Shown here in pieces: positions 1-7,313 of a stretch of 53,297 nucleotides of DNA. The DNA lies in the NCBI GenBank assembly GCA_045537695.1, contig JAZSQB010000053.1, positions 1-53,297 of the forward strand. The letters run 5' to 3'. Numbering within the stretch: position 1 is the first letter of the stretch; each line of letters begins with the position of its first letter. Source of the DNA: RGIG2041 sp045537695. Lineage in GTDB: Bacteria; Bacillota; Clostridia; UBA1381; UMGS1253. The notes below the pieces were generated by a model. It saw only the letters and a list, made by a program, of their open reading frames with translations. It made no database searches and was not told where the DNA came from. Position numbers and translations under genes: made by a program.

Positions 1-1
1 C

Positions 2-478
2 AACGGTGTAGATACCGGCAACGGCAAGGGCGTATGGCTGGATACACCGATGATTGAAAAAATCGGCGGTGAAGGCACGATTATGAAGAGAATCCCTGCG
101 ATGTGGAGAATGTTTGAAAAATACGGCATCGACATCCGTAAGGAGCCGATTCTGGTTTACCCGACGCTCCACTATCAGAACGGCGGTCTGGATATTACAG
201 CAGATTGTATGACAACCAACATTGAAAACTTGTTTGTTGCAGGTGAGGCTGTTGGTGGTATCCACGGTAAGAACAGACTGATGGGTAACTCCTTGCTTGA
301 CATCATCGTATTCGGCAGAAGTGCAGGTCAGAATGCGGCTGCCAAGGCAAAAGGTGTTCAGGTTGGTAAGCTTACACTTGCGCACATTGCAAAGTTTGAA
401 AAAGAAATTGCGGATGCAGGCATTTCTACAGAAACAGTTTCTCCGAAGCTTTTACCAGATTATACGAAAAAGAACTAA
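2..478 (+). CDS. FAD-dependent fumarate reductase/succinate dehydrogenase-like flavoprotein, C-terminal part (5' end outside window)
   Basis: The frame is open from the left edge and ends at TAA 476-478, giving 158 residues. The segment has features of the fumarate reductase/succinate dehydrogenase/L-aspartate oxidase flavoprotein family: a HYQNGG stretch where the family has its catalytic His-Tyr region, then LFVAGEAVGGIHGKNRLMGN, the FAD-contact region near the end of the flavin domain. The family transfers hydride/electrons between FAD and a C4-dicarboxylate. The C-terminal helical domain is short, more like the single-subunit clostridial 'FAD-binding protein' type than a quinone-linked SdhA; this is inference. 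Only 17 nt separate it from the AspT-like transporter, so the two are probably cotranscribed and handle related C4 acids. The FAD-binding N-terminus is not visible, so the substrate cannot be named. Confidence 0.85.
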   Translation, partial: NGVDTGNGKGVWLDTPMIEKIGGEGTIMKRIPAMWRMFEKYGIDIRKEPILVYPTLHYQNGGLDITADCMTTNIENLFVAGEAVGGIHGKNRLMGNSLLDIIVFGRSAGQNAAAKAKGVQVGKLTLAHIAKFEKEIADAGISTETVSPKLLPDYTKKN

Positions 479-495
479 AAGGAGATGTTTTTGAA

Positions 496-1728
496 ATGAG
501 TTTATTTGGTGGCGTTGTGCCGATTACCGCTATAACATTCCTGGTATTTTGCATTATGGCAATTTTGGCTGTCGGCTATGCTTTGGGCAGAATCACAATT
601 AAGGGCGTATCCTTAGGCTCCGCCGGCGTATTTTTAGTGGCATTGGTGTTTGGTTGTCTGTTCTACGGCAACTTGGAAGCACAGCTTCCCGAGTACACAA
701 CCAATGCGCTGAAAATCGTTGAAAACTTAGGCCTTATCCTGTTTGTTTCTTCGGTTGGCTTTATCGCCGGCCCGAAATTCTTCAGCAATATGAAGAAAAA
801 CTTCACATCTTATGTGCTGTTGGGTTTGGTAATCATCGTTGCCGGTGCAATCGTAGCCGTTGGCTGCGTATACATCGGCAAACTGATGGGTGAAACCGAT
901 ATAGAAAAACTTTCTGCAATTATATCCGGTTTGTTTGCCGGCGCACTGACCTCGACCCCTGCGTTTTCCGCAGCGAAGGCATCCGTAGCTAGTCCGGAAA
1001 TGGAACAGCTCGTTTCCGTCGGTTACGGTATTGCGTACATTTTCGGTGTAATCGGCGTTGTGTTGTTTGTACAGCTTTTGCCGAAAATTTTAAAGGTAAA
1101 TATGGATGAGGAACGCACAAAGCTGGTAGCGGCTGAATCCGCAACCGCAGCAAAGAAAGCAACCGGCAAATTACTCGAGTTGGATGATTTCGGTATTGCA
1201 CCGTTTGCGATTGCGGCTGTGCTCGGCGTTTTCATCGGTATGATTAAGATTCCGCTTTCAAGCCAGGGCTTAAACGGTACAACCTTCTCGCTCACAACAA
1301 CCGGCGGTTGCCTGCTCGCATCTCTGGTATTCGGTCACTTCGGCAACATCGGCAAGGTAAACATTATGCCATCCGTTACCACGCTCAAGGTATTCCGCGA
1401 ATTGGGTCTTGTCTTCTTCCTGACCGGCGCAGGTATTGCCGGCGGCGCAAGATTTGTGCAGGAATTTAAAATTTCGTATTTTGTTTACGGTATGATTATG
1501 ACCATCGTTCCGATGATTATCGGTTTCTTCTTTGCAAAATACGTACTCAAGATTAACGTGTTAAATACGCTCGGTTCCATCACCGGAGGTATGACAAGTA
1601 CACCGGCGCTCGGCACACTCATCCACGTAGCCGGCACAGAAGATGTTGCAGCAGCCTATGCCGCAACCTATCCAATTGCACTGGTTGCCGTTGTATTTGC
1701 AGCACAGTTTGTTATCATTCTGTTTTAA
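496..1728 (+). CDS. AspT/YidE/YbjL-type duplicated antiporter (aspartate:alanine exchanger family)
   Basis: A 410-aa membrane protein with an AGGAG SD 10 nt before the ATG. It has two homologous halves, each a bundle of hydrophobic helices ending in a diagnostic signature: GALTSTPAFSAAK in the first (about residues 150-162) and GGMTSTPALG in the second (about 363-372). This is the internal duplication of the Aspartate:Alanine Exchanger family. The hydrophilic linker between halves (about 205-235) is too short for the RCK/TrkA-C domains found in YidE and AspT, so this is the minimal form. Known members exchange dicarboxylates or amino acids electrogenically. Coupling to a fumarate-reductase-like flavoprotein suggests fumarate/succinate or aspartate/succinate exchange; that is inference. 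The operon ends at the hairpin at 1752. Confidence 0.88.
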   Translation: MSLFGGVVPITAITFLVFCIMAILAVGYALGRITIKGVSLGSAGVFLVALVFGCLFYGNLEAQLPEYTTNALKIVENLGLILFVSSVGFIAGPKFFSNMKKNFTSYVLLGLVIIVAGAIVAVGCVYIGKLMGETDIEKLSAIISGLFAGALTSTPAFSAAKASVASPEMEQLVSVGYGIAYIFGVIGVVLFVQLLPKILKVNMDEERTKLVAAESATAAKKATGKLLELDDFGIAPFAIAAVLGVFIGMIKIPLSSQGLNGTTFSLTTTGGCLLASLVFGHFGNIGKVNIMPSVTTLKVFRELGLVFFLTGAGIAGGARFVQEFKISYFVYGMIMTIVPMIIGFFFAKYVLKINVLNTLGSITGGMTSTPALGTLIHVAGTEDVAAAYAATYPIALVAVVFAAQFVIILF

Positions 1729-1751
1729 ATGATTTAAACACACGTATAGTT

Positions 1752-1790
1752 AAATATCCACCCGTGATATTACGGGTGGATATTTTTTTG
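1752..1790 (+). terminator. Rho-independent terminator of the flavoprotein-exchanger operon
   Basis: A perfect 14-bp stem (1752-1765 with 1772-1785, core CCACCCGT/ACGGGTGG) with a 6-nt loop is followed by a T-run, 24 nt after the exchanger stop codon. Confidence 0.92.
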
Positions 1791-1861
1791 CAATGTGCTA
1801 TGGCTACGGCACATCCTGAAAGCTGCGCCCTACAATGCTCTATTTTGCCTCTACAACAAGA

Positions 1862-1893
1862 AAAAGCGATGTAGCCGAAGCTACATCGCTTTT
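1862..1893 (-). terminator. Rho-independent terminator of nhaC
   Basis: A 14-bp stem (GCGATGTAGC core) reads on the minus strand with a TTCG loop closed by C-G, the very stable UUCG tetraloop, then T5CTT. It lies 26 nt beyond the nhaC stop. Confidence 0.9.
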
Positions 1894-1918
1894 GAAGTTT
1901 TTCTTTAAATACAACGTT

Positions 1919-3511
1919 TTACGCGTTCTTTGTAATCTTCTTTGTTACCAACAAAGCCAGAACCGTAACGATTGCCATAATCGGCAGAACGATCATCCAG
2001 TTCTGTACAAAGCCGGCAAAGATGTAACCTGCGAAGGAAATCGCAGCTACAAAGATTGCATATGGCAACTGTGTGGAAACGTGATTTAAGTGGTTGCACT
2101 CTGAACCTGCAGAGGACATGATTGTTGTATCGGAAATCGGCGAGCAGTGGTCACCGCAAACCGCACCTGCAAGACAGGCGGACATACCGATAACGAGCAT
2201 TTCGCTACCTGTCGGGAAGATTGCAACAACAATCGGAATGAGGATACCGAATGTACCCCAGGAAGTACCGGTGGAGAATGCCAGGAAGCATGCTACCAGG
2301 AATATAATTGCCGGCAGGAAGTTTGCAAGACCTGCAGCAGCGCCTTCCATCAGACCTGCAACGAAGTCAGCAGCACCTAGAAGGTCTGTTGTGTTCTTCA
2401 AGGATGTTGCAAATGTGAGAATCAAGATCGCCGGTACCATTGTGATAAAGCCCTTCGGAATACATTTCATAGCTTCTTTGAATGTCATCAGCTTTCTTGC
2501 GATCATATAGATAATGGTAATTACCAATGCAATGATTGCACCCCACGGCAGACCCACGGTTGCATCTGTGTTTGCAAATGCATCTACGAAGGAAGCGCCG
2601 TCTAAAATACCGCCAACATAAACCAGTGCGAATACGCAGAATACGATCAAGAGTAGGATCGGGAATACAAGGTCGATTACCTTACCCTTTGCGCTCGGCT
2701 GTACCGGTGCGCTTTCCGCTCTGTCACCACATGTGTATAAATCGCCAAGCTCGATTGCATTCTTCTCATGCAGCTTCATCGGACCGAAGTCAAACTTCAT
2801 AAGTGTAAGTGCGATGATAAATACGAATGTTAAAAGCGAATAGAAGTTATACGGGATGGCCCGAATAAAGAGGGACAAACCCTGACCTTCCGGCGCAAAC
2901 TCAGAAACTGCAGCAGCCCAGGAAGAAATCGGCGCGATCATACATACCGGAGCAGCTGTTGCATCGATGAGGTAAGAAAGCTTCGCTCTGGAAATCTTGT
3001 GCGAGTCTGTTACCGGACGCATAACCGAACCAACGGTTAAACAGTTAAAATAGTCATCAATAAAGATAAGTATGCCGAGCACGAAGGTTGCAAACATTGC
3101 ACCTGCACGGTTCTTGATGTTCTTCTTTGCCCATTCACCGAATGCTGCGCTACCGCCAGCCTGGTTTACAAGTGCAACGAGCATACCGAGAACAACTAAG
3201 AAAATAAAGATACCAGCAAGACCGGAAACAGCACCGATGATACCATCATTTAACAGTACATCCATTGCAGCGATCGGCTTAAAGTTTGTTGCAAATAAAG
3301 CACCACAAACGATACCGACAAACAGAGAGGAATAAACCTCTTTTGTAATCAGCGCCAGACCGATTGCCACAACCGGCGGTATCAAAGCCATAAATGTTGC
3401 CGCATAACGACTGCCTTCTGTTGCGCCGTTATTGACCATAACAGATGCAACAACAATCAGCGCAATCGCCAGCACACCGAAGATAATGCCGGCAAGTGTC
3501 TTTTTCTTCAT
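1919..3511 (-). CDS. NhaC-family Na+/H+ antiporter
   Basis: A 530-aa polytopic membrane protein of the NhaC/ion transporter superfamily. Family marks include LGILIFIDDYFNCLTVGSVM (about residues 145-164), where the paired Asp residues are typical, and the C-terminal block CGDHCSPISDTTIMSSAGS (about 448-466). Around 12 hydrophobic segments are visible. NhaC proteins exchange cytoplasmic Na+ for H+, and some relatives exchange organic acids (malate/lactate). The start is the ATG at 3511, downstream of a full consensus promoter and preceded by an AGGGG-like SD. The gene is monocistronic, ended by a UUCG hairpin, and convergent with the exchanger operon. Specificity (Na+ alone or an organic acid) cannot be read from the sequence. 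Confidence 0.92.
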   Translation of the reverse strand: MKKKTLAGIIFGVLAIALIVVASVMVNNGATEGSRYAATFMALIPPVVAIGLALITKEVYSSLFVGIVCGALFATNFKPIAAMDVLLNDGIIGAVSGLAGIFIFLVVLGMLVALVNQAGGSAAFGEWAKKNIKNRAGAMFATFVLGILIFIDDYFNCLTVGSVMRPVTDSHKISRAKLSYLIDATAAPVCMIAPISSWAAAVSEFAPEGQGLSLFIRAIPYNFYSLLTFVFIIALTLMKFDFGPMKLHEKNAIELGDLYTCGDRAESAPVQPSAKGKVIDLVFPILLLIVFCVFALVYVGGILDGASFVDAFANTDATVGLPWGAIIALVITIIYMIARKLMTFKEAMKCIPKGFITMVPAILILTFATSLKNTTDLLGAADFVAGLMEGAAAGLANFLPAIIFLVACFLAFSTGTSWGTFGILIPIVVAIFPTGSEMLVIGMSACLAGAVCGDHCSPISDTTIMSSAGSECNHLNHVSTQLPYAIFVAAISFAGYIFAGFVQNWMIVLPIMAIVTVLALLVTKKITKNA

Positions 3512-3577
3512 ACCTTAAAACCCCTTTTTCTTTGTTATTTGCGCAAAAATACAAATAATTGCACGCTATACTTTACC

Positions 3578-3606
3578 ATTATACAAAAAATATACAATTC
3601 TGTCAA
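3578..3606 (-). promoter_or_regulatory. Consensus sigma-A promoter for nhaC
   Basis: TTGACA (3606-3601), a 17-nt spacer and TATAAT (3583-3578) form a perfect consensus. The expected leader is about 60 nt. Confidence 0.88.
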
Positions 3607-3631
3607 TCTTTTATCATATATCCAAAACTTC

Positions 3632-3660
3632 TTGCATTTAATATTAGTTTTCTGTATAAT
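3632..3660 (+). promoter_or_regulatory. Promoter of the secreted-protein gene
   Basis: TTGCAT (3632-3637), a 17-nt spacer and TATAAT (3655-3660). It is back to back with the nhaC promoter. Confidence 0.75.
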
Positions 3661-3684
3661 TGAGGTAGAAAACAAAACGGAGGA

Positions 3685-4335
3685 ATGAAAATCAAAAAAT
3701 ATATTGCTGTTCTTCTTTGCAGTATACTCTTTCTCGGTATGATGCCAATGGCACTTGCCGAAGAAACGCCGCGCACACCAATGGTGAATACATCGAATAC
3801 AACAGCGCTCGAAATTTTAACGTATGCCATCCGTGACGCGGAATATCCGCTCAGCAAGCTGTTTCCGGACGGCGTAAACTGGACAAGCATCGCCAAGGGG
3901 CTTCAAAACAGCGGTACAACCACCGACTTTGAATACTATGACCTTGGTAGCTACAGCGCAAGCCACATTAAGTTTACAGGCTACGGCTATAACGCAGGTA
4001 CATGGAACAACTTTAACGAAATCTGTTTCTACAGCGATGCAGCGCAGTACGAGTGTGACAAGGCTGTTCGTGATGCACGCTTTGCAAAAAAAGGCGCAGA
4101 TTTCCTCTTAAAGGTTGGCGAAACCAAACCTCTCGACTTTTATATTGCAGCAGATTATCCGAATGCCAAGCTTACATTTGACTGTTCAGACAATCTGAAA
4201 ATTAATTTAGAAAATATGACCGTAACTGCACTGGATGGCGGCAATGCATGGATATTTATACGTTACGATGCACAGAACGCATCCATCAACACCACACAGT
4301 ACACCAAAACCTTTGACATTTTAATTGAAGAATAA
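3685..4335 (+). CDS. Secreted protein of unknown function with a BIG2-like C-terminal module
   Basis: 216 aa. The N-terminus is a clear Sec signal peptide: MKIKK, a hydrophobic core to about residue 22, then ALA-E as a likely signal peptidase I site. The mature part has no motif I recognise up to about residue 140. From about 147 the pattern (hydrophobic-KVGET, then SDNLKI, then VTALDGGNAWI) resembles a bacterial Ig-like BIG2 domain, which would suit a wall or extracellular adhesion/scaffold role (inference). It is monocistronic with its own promoter and terminator. The only visible SD (GGAGG 3679-3683) sits one base from the ATG, abnormally close, yet the signal peptide fixes this start; the next in-frame Met would delete it. 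Confidence 0.7.
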   Translation: MKIKKYIAVLLCSILFLGMMPMALAEETPRTPMVNTSNTTALEILTYAIRDAEYPLSKLFPDGVNWTSIAKGLQNSGTTTDFEYYDLGSYSASHIKFTGYGYNAGTWNNFNEICFYSDAAQYECDKAVRDARFAKKGADFLLKVGETKPLDFYIAADYPNAKLTFDCSDNLKINLENMTVTALDGGNAWIFIRYDAQNASINTTQYTKTFDILIEE

Positions 4336-4388
4336 AAAACAGCGGTGTGCCCATTTGGATAACCAATTTGGGCACGCCGCTGTTTTAT
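4336..4388 (+). terminator. Long hairpin terminator after the secreted-protein gene
   Basis: AAAACAGCGG pairs with CCGCTGTTTT and the stem continues through GTGCCCA/TGGGCAC with one G-T pair. It starts directly at the stop codon. Confidence 0.85.
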
Positions 4389-4390
4389 AT

Positions 4391-4587
4391 GCTTGATTTC
4401 TAAGGGGAATCCGAAAAAGCTTTGGAATGCATCAACCAAACCCGTAGGGCTATACCCAAAGGCGTACGCCGGTACGTCGCGGGTGTGGTTTGTATATGGT
4501 AATCTTGCTTGCATTCCGCCGATTTTGCATTCTCTTTGCCAGGCTCACTTGTTTCTTCTTAAGCCGAGGTGTTCGACTCCCCTCGAC
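4391..4587. other. Non-coding stretch with inverted segments
   Basis: No convincing gene. GGAATGC at 4422 pairs with GCATTCC at 4511, and AACCAAACCC pairs imperfectly with GGGTGTGGTTT, so a long imperfect fold is possible around a GC-rich centre (GGCGTACGCC, 4461-4470). At its right edge TAAG-C-CGAGG (4560-4569) pairs with CCTCG-A-CTTA (4580-4589), a hairpin containing the stop codon of the next gene and possibly acting as its weak terminator. The region resembles a decayed or structured intergenic repeat, but there is no second copy in the window. Confidence 0.35.
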
Positions 4588-5079
4588 TTAACCCAAAAAT
4601 GCAAATCCAAAATAAGTAACCGCCGTTACAATGATTGCCGCACCGATTACCCCAAGCGCCACAGATGGGAATGCCTTTTTCAGCGGCATATCCATCATGG
4701 CCGCCACGAGTGCACCCGTCCACGCTCCTGTACCCGGCAACGGAATCGCAACTAAAATAAACAAACCCCAGAATGCATATTTCTCCACTGTATCTCTATG
4801 CTTATCCGCGCGCGCCTCCAGCTTGGAAACCATGCCGTCCAGTTTCGGCATCGCCTTGCGCATCCAGGAAAAAATCGCCTTGATAAACAAAATAATAAAC
4901 GGCACCGGCACAATATTGCCAATCACCGATACTGCAACCGCTACGCCATACGGCAACCCCAGTCCGACACCAATCGGAATCGCCCCGCGCAGTTCAATCA
5001 CCGGTACCATAGAAACAAAAAATGTGGTTAAAATTTCCCCTATAAAACTCTCCGTAAAAAAGGCAAGCATCGTACTCAC
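4588..5079 (-). CDS. Small multidrug-export-family membrane protein (Sm_multidrug_ex, PF06695 type)
   Basis: 163 aa, with about four hydrophobic segments. The family signatures are visible: PVIELRGAIPIGVGLGLP (about residues 26-43) and AIPLPGTGAWTGALVAA (about 111-127). These proteins are distant relatives of DedA/SNARE-associated membrane proteins; 'multidrug export' is a family name and the transported substrate is not established. The start is GTG at 5079, 8 nt after an AGGAG SD. It stands alone between the secreted protein and the LysR gene. The stop codon lies in a small hairpin stem. Confidence 0.85.
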   Translation of the reverse strand: MSTMLAFFTESFIGEILTTFFVSMVPVIELRGAIPIGVGLGLPYGVAVAVSVIGNIVPVPFIILFIKAIFSWMRKAMPKLDGMVSKLEARADKHRDTVEKYAFWGLFILVAIPLPGTGAWTGALVAAMMDMPLKKAFPSVALGVIGAAIIVTAVTYFGFAFLG

Positions 5080-5421
5080 TTTTCATTCTCCTATCTTTGT
5101 TGTTCTTACATATTATATATGATTTATGCGAAAAAGAAAAGTCCTTTTTAATAATTCTGTTCAAATATCGTCCCCATTTTCTTGATAAATATATACGGAT
5201 TTTTTTCATCCATGTAAAACAATGTATATTTTAAATAAATTTATTTTCATATTTTGTCGGCAAACCCTCACAGTAAAGATGCGCATAAAAGTACAACACG
5301 AAATTACACGCATAATATACCATGTAGGTTCACCCGCCAAAGATAGCAAGCAACATAAATGAAATTTTTTTACCACCGTATCATACAGCGTCTATATTCC
5401 GGCAATGCATAGCCAATCGCT
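5080..5421. other. AT-rich intergenic region without recognised features
   Basis: It carries the upstream region of the small membrane-protein gene and the 3' flank of the LysR gene. No ORF with an SD, no strong hairpin and no repeat was seen. Confidence 0.5.
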
Positions 5422-6315
5422 TCACATTTTACTTGTAATCCCATCCAATTGCATATTTTCCATATACGTTTTAAACTTTTTCATCGCCCCCGTCATATCA
5501 ACGCCTTTTTTCCACGCAAGACTGATATTAACATACAGGGGGTCGCTGAGCGATATTGTCTCAATCAAGTCGTTGTTGGGTACCAATTCCCTGAACATAA
5601 AACCAACAGCAACACCGCCAAACAAAATACTGGATACAGTAGAAAACTGCTCGGACTGCAGTACAACATTAGGTTCAATGCCCAAAAGTTCAAAACGATG
5701 CTTAATCTCCTCCGTCTGAAAAAATGAATCCCGAAACATCACCAACGGCACATCGGCAAGGTCCTGTATAACTATTGTCTCTTTACCTGCCAACGGATGC
5801 TGCTTCGACACACAACAGACCACCTCCATCCGCGCAATAGGCATCGTAACCAAATCCCGTTCCGGCGGAGCGTTATGCAACAAAAAAAACATGTCGATAA
5901 TATCGTCATTTAACCGTGCATGAAGCACTCTTCGTCCGCCTTCGCTGATAAGCATCTGTATTTCTGGGTGCTGCAGTATAAATTCATCATAAATTTTGGG
6001 CAAAAAAAGCGAATTGATCATCGGCGCAATACCCACGCGCAATCGTTTCTTCTCCTGCCCAAGCGCGCACATTGCTCTCTCCACCTGATTAGCATGCGCA
6101 AGCAATTCCTTGCTCATTTCCAGAAACTGTTCTCCGGCAGGCGTTAATTTCATACCATAATGCCGACGCTGAAACAATTCCACATTAAACTCTTTTTCGA
6201 GCGCCGCAATCGCACTGGACAACGATGGCTGCGAGATGTGCAATCGTGCTGCCGCCGCCGAAACCGTCTGATATGTACATACCGCATGAAAGTATCTCAA
6301 CTGTATCAGATTCAT
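5422..6315 (-). CDS. LysR-family transcriptional regulator
   Basis: 297 aa from the chosen start. The N-terminal winged helix-turn-helix (about residues 1-60, MNLIQLRYFHAV... then SQPSLSSAIAALEKE) is followed by a periplasmic-binding-fold effector domain of about 205 residues, the standard LysR layout and length. The start is ATG 6315 (SD GGGTGA, 5 nt spacing). An in-frame ATG at 6333 overlaps the -10 box of a perfect promoter, so it cannot be on the transcript. It is divergent from the MBL-fold gene, the classic arrangement of a LysR gene and its target. The effector is unknown. Confidence 0.93.
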   Translation of the reverse strand: MNLIQLRYFHAVCTYQTVSAAAARLHISQPSLSSAIAALEKEFNVELFQRRHYGMKLTPAGEQFLEMSKELLAHANQVERAMCALGQEKKRLRVGIAPMINSLFLPKIYDEFILQHPEIQMLISEGGRRVLHARLNDDIIDMFFLLHNAPPERDLVTMPIARMEVVCCVSKQHPLAGKETIVIQDLADVPLVMFRDSFFQTEEIKHRFELLGIEPNVVLQSEQFSTVSSILFGGVAVGFMFRELVPNNDLIETISLSDPLYVNISLAWKKGVDMTGAMKKFKTYMENMQLDGITSKM

Positions 6316-6331
6316 AAAATCACCCATATTC

Positions 6332-6360
6332 ATTATATAGTTTTAAACTATACTTGTCAA
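6332..6360 (-). promoter_or_regulatory. Perfect sigma-A promoter of the LysR gene
   Basis: TTGACA (6360-6355), 17-nt spacer, TATAAT (6337-6332). The transcript would start near 6325 with a leader of about 10 nt carrying the SD, which sets the start codon at 6315. Confidence 0.9.
6337..6351. promoter_or_regulatory. Putative LysR operator inside the lysR promoter spacer
   Basis: ATAGTTT-T-AAACTAT is a perfect 15-bp palindrome containing a T-N11-A LysR box (T6338 to A6350). It sits between the -35 and -10 boxes, where bound regulator would block its own promoter. Confidence 0.65.
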
Positions 6361-6372
6361 GGAATTATGTAT

Positions 6373-6401
6373 TTTACAAATATCCAAACAGGTGCTATAC
6401 T
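6373..6401 (+). promoter_or_regulatory. Promoter of the MBL-fold gene
   Basis: TTTACA (6373-6378), 17-nt spacer, TATACT (6396-6401). Its -35 box lies 22 bp from the palindrome, close enough for regulation from the same operator. Confidence 0.75.
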
Positions 6402-6449
6402 AAAAAAAATATAATTTTATTTTTTATCATCTTTAAAGGAGTCTTTTAA

Positions 6450-7214
6450 ATGAACACAACCATTCCCCCTTTCGAAATGCATAAAAATATATTCTTTGTC
6501 GGTAGCCGACGCGTATCCGTACACGTTTTCAAAACAAGCGCAGGGCTTGTTATGCTCGACACCGGCTATCCGGATATGTACGATGAAATTATCGACAACA
6601 TGCAGTCGCTCGGTCTCGATCCGAAAGACCTTTGTGCCATTTTCCATTCACACGGGCACATCGACCATTTCGGATGTACACAAAAGCTCAAAGCAATCAG
6701 TGGCGCAAAAACCTACATCAGCCGTATCGACAACGAAATTATAAATGGTAATCTGAATCTTTCCTGGGCGGATGAAGCGAACTATACCTTCACGCCGTTT
6801 ACCTGTGATGTATTAATTGGAGATGGTGACAGTTTCACCATTGGCGACATCACTATCCGTTGCCGCCTCACACCGGGACATACCGACGGTACGCTTTCCT
6901 TCTTCATTACTATGCAGGATGGTATCATTGCCGCTATGCACGGTGGCCTCGGCAAAAACACTATGACCAGAAAGTTTTTGGAAAAATACAACCTTTCGCC
7001 AAGCTGCATGGATGTTTTCCGCGAAGGACTGCATAAATTGGTGTCTGAGCACGTTGACCTTGTGCTCGGTAACCACGCCGGACAAAACGACACCGAGGGC
7101 AAGCTTGCAAAGGTACTCGCAGGACAGTCTGCATTAGACAAAACCGAATGGAAAGCCTTTTTGGAGCGTCAGGAAAGGAACCTCGATGCGCACAGAATCA
7201 AGGAAGGCTTTTAA
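6450..7214 (+). CDS. Metallo-beta-lactamase-fold hydrolase
   Basis: 254 aa, SD AAAGGAG 8 nt before the ATG. The zinc-binding signature is complete: HSHGHIDH at residues 66-73 (HxHxDH), His144 in TPGHTDGT, and His209 in GNHAGQ. MHGG at 163-166 occupies the place where many family members have a metal-ligand Asp. The family covers glyoxalase II, lactonases, beta-lactamases and other thioester or phosphodiester hydrolases; the substrate cannot be assigned. There is no signal peptide, so it is cytoplasmic. The divergent LysR gene with a palindrome between them suggests substrate-inducible expression (inference). Confidence 0.88.
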   Translation: MNTTIPPFEMHKNIFFVGSRRVSVHVFKTSAGLVMLDTGYPDMYDEIIDNMQSLGLDPKDLCAIFHSHGHIDHFGCTQKLKAISGAKTYISRIDNEIINGNLNLSWADEANYTFTPFTCDVLIGDGDSFTIGDITIRCRLTPGHTDGTLSFFITMQDGIIAAMHGGLGKNTMTRKFLEKYNLSPSCMDVFREGLHKLVSEHVDLVLGNHAGQNDTEGKLAKVLAGQSALDKTEWKAFLERQERNLDAHRIKEGF

Positions 7215-7313
7215 CGAAAGCTTTTACAAAAAACATTAAAAATTGGACAAAGATTTTTCACCTCTGCGGTAGTATAATAAAGGAAAACAATTTATTTATT
7301 AAAGGAGTTTTTT

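Noticed and set aside
4560..4595. A GTTCGACTCC segment resembling a tRNA T-arm
   Set aside because: The T-stem has a mismatch, and no acceptor, anticodon or D arm can be folded on either side. It is better explained as part of a small hairpin over the next gene's stop codon.
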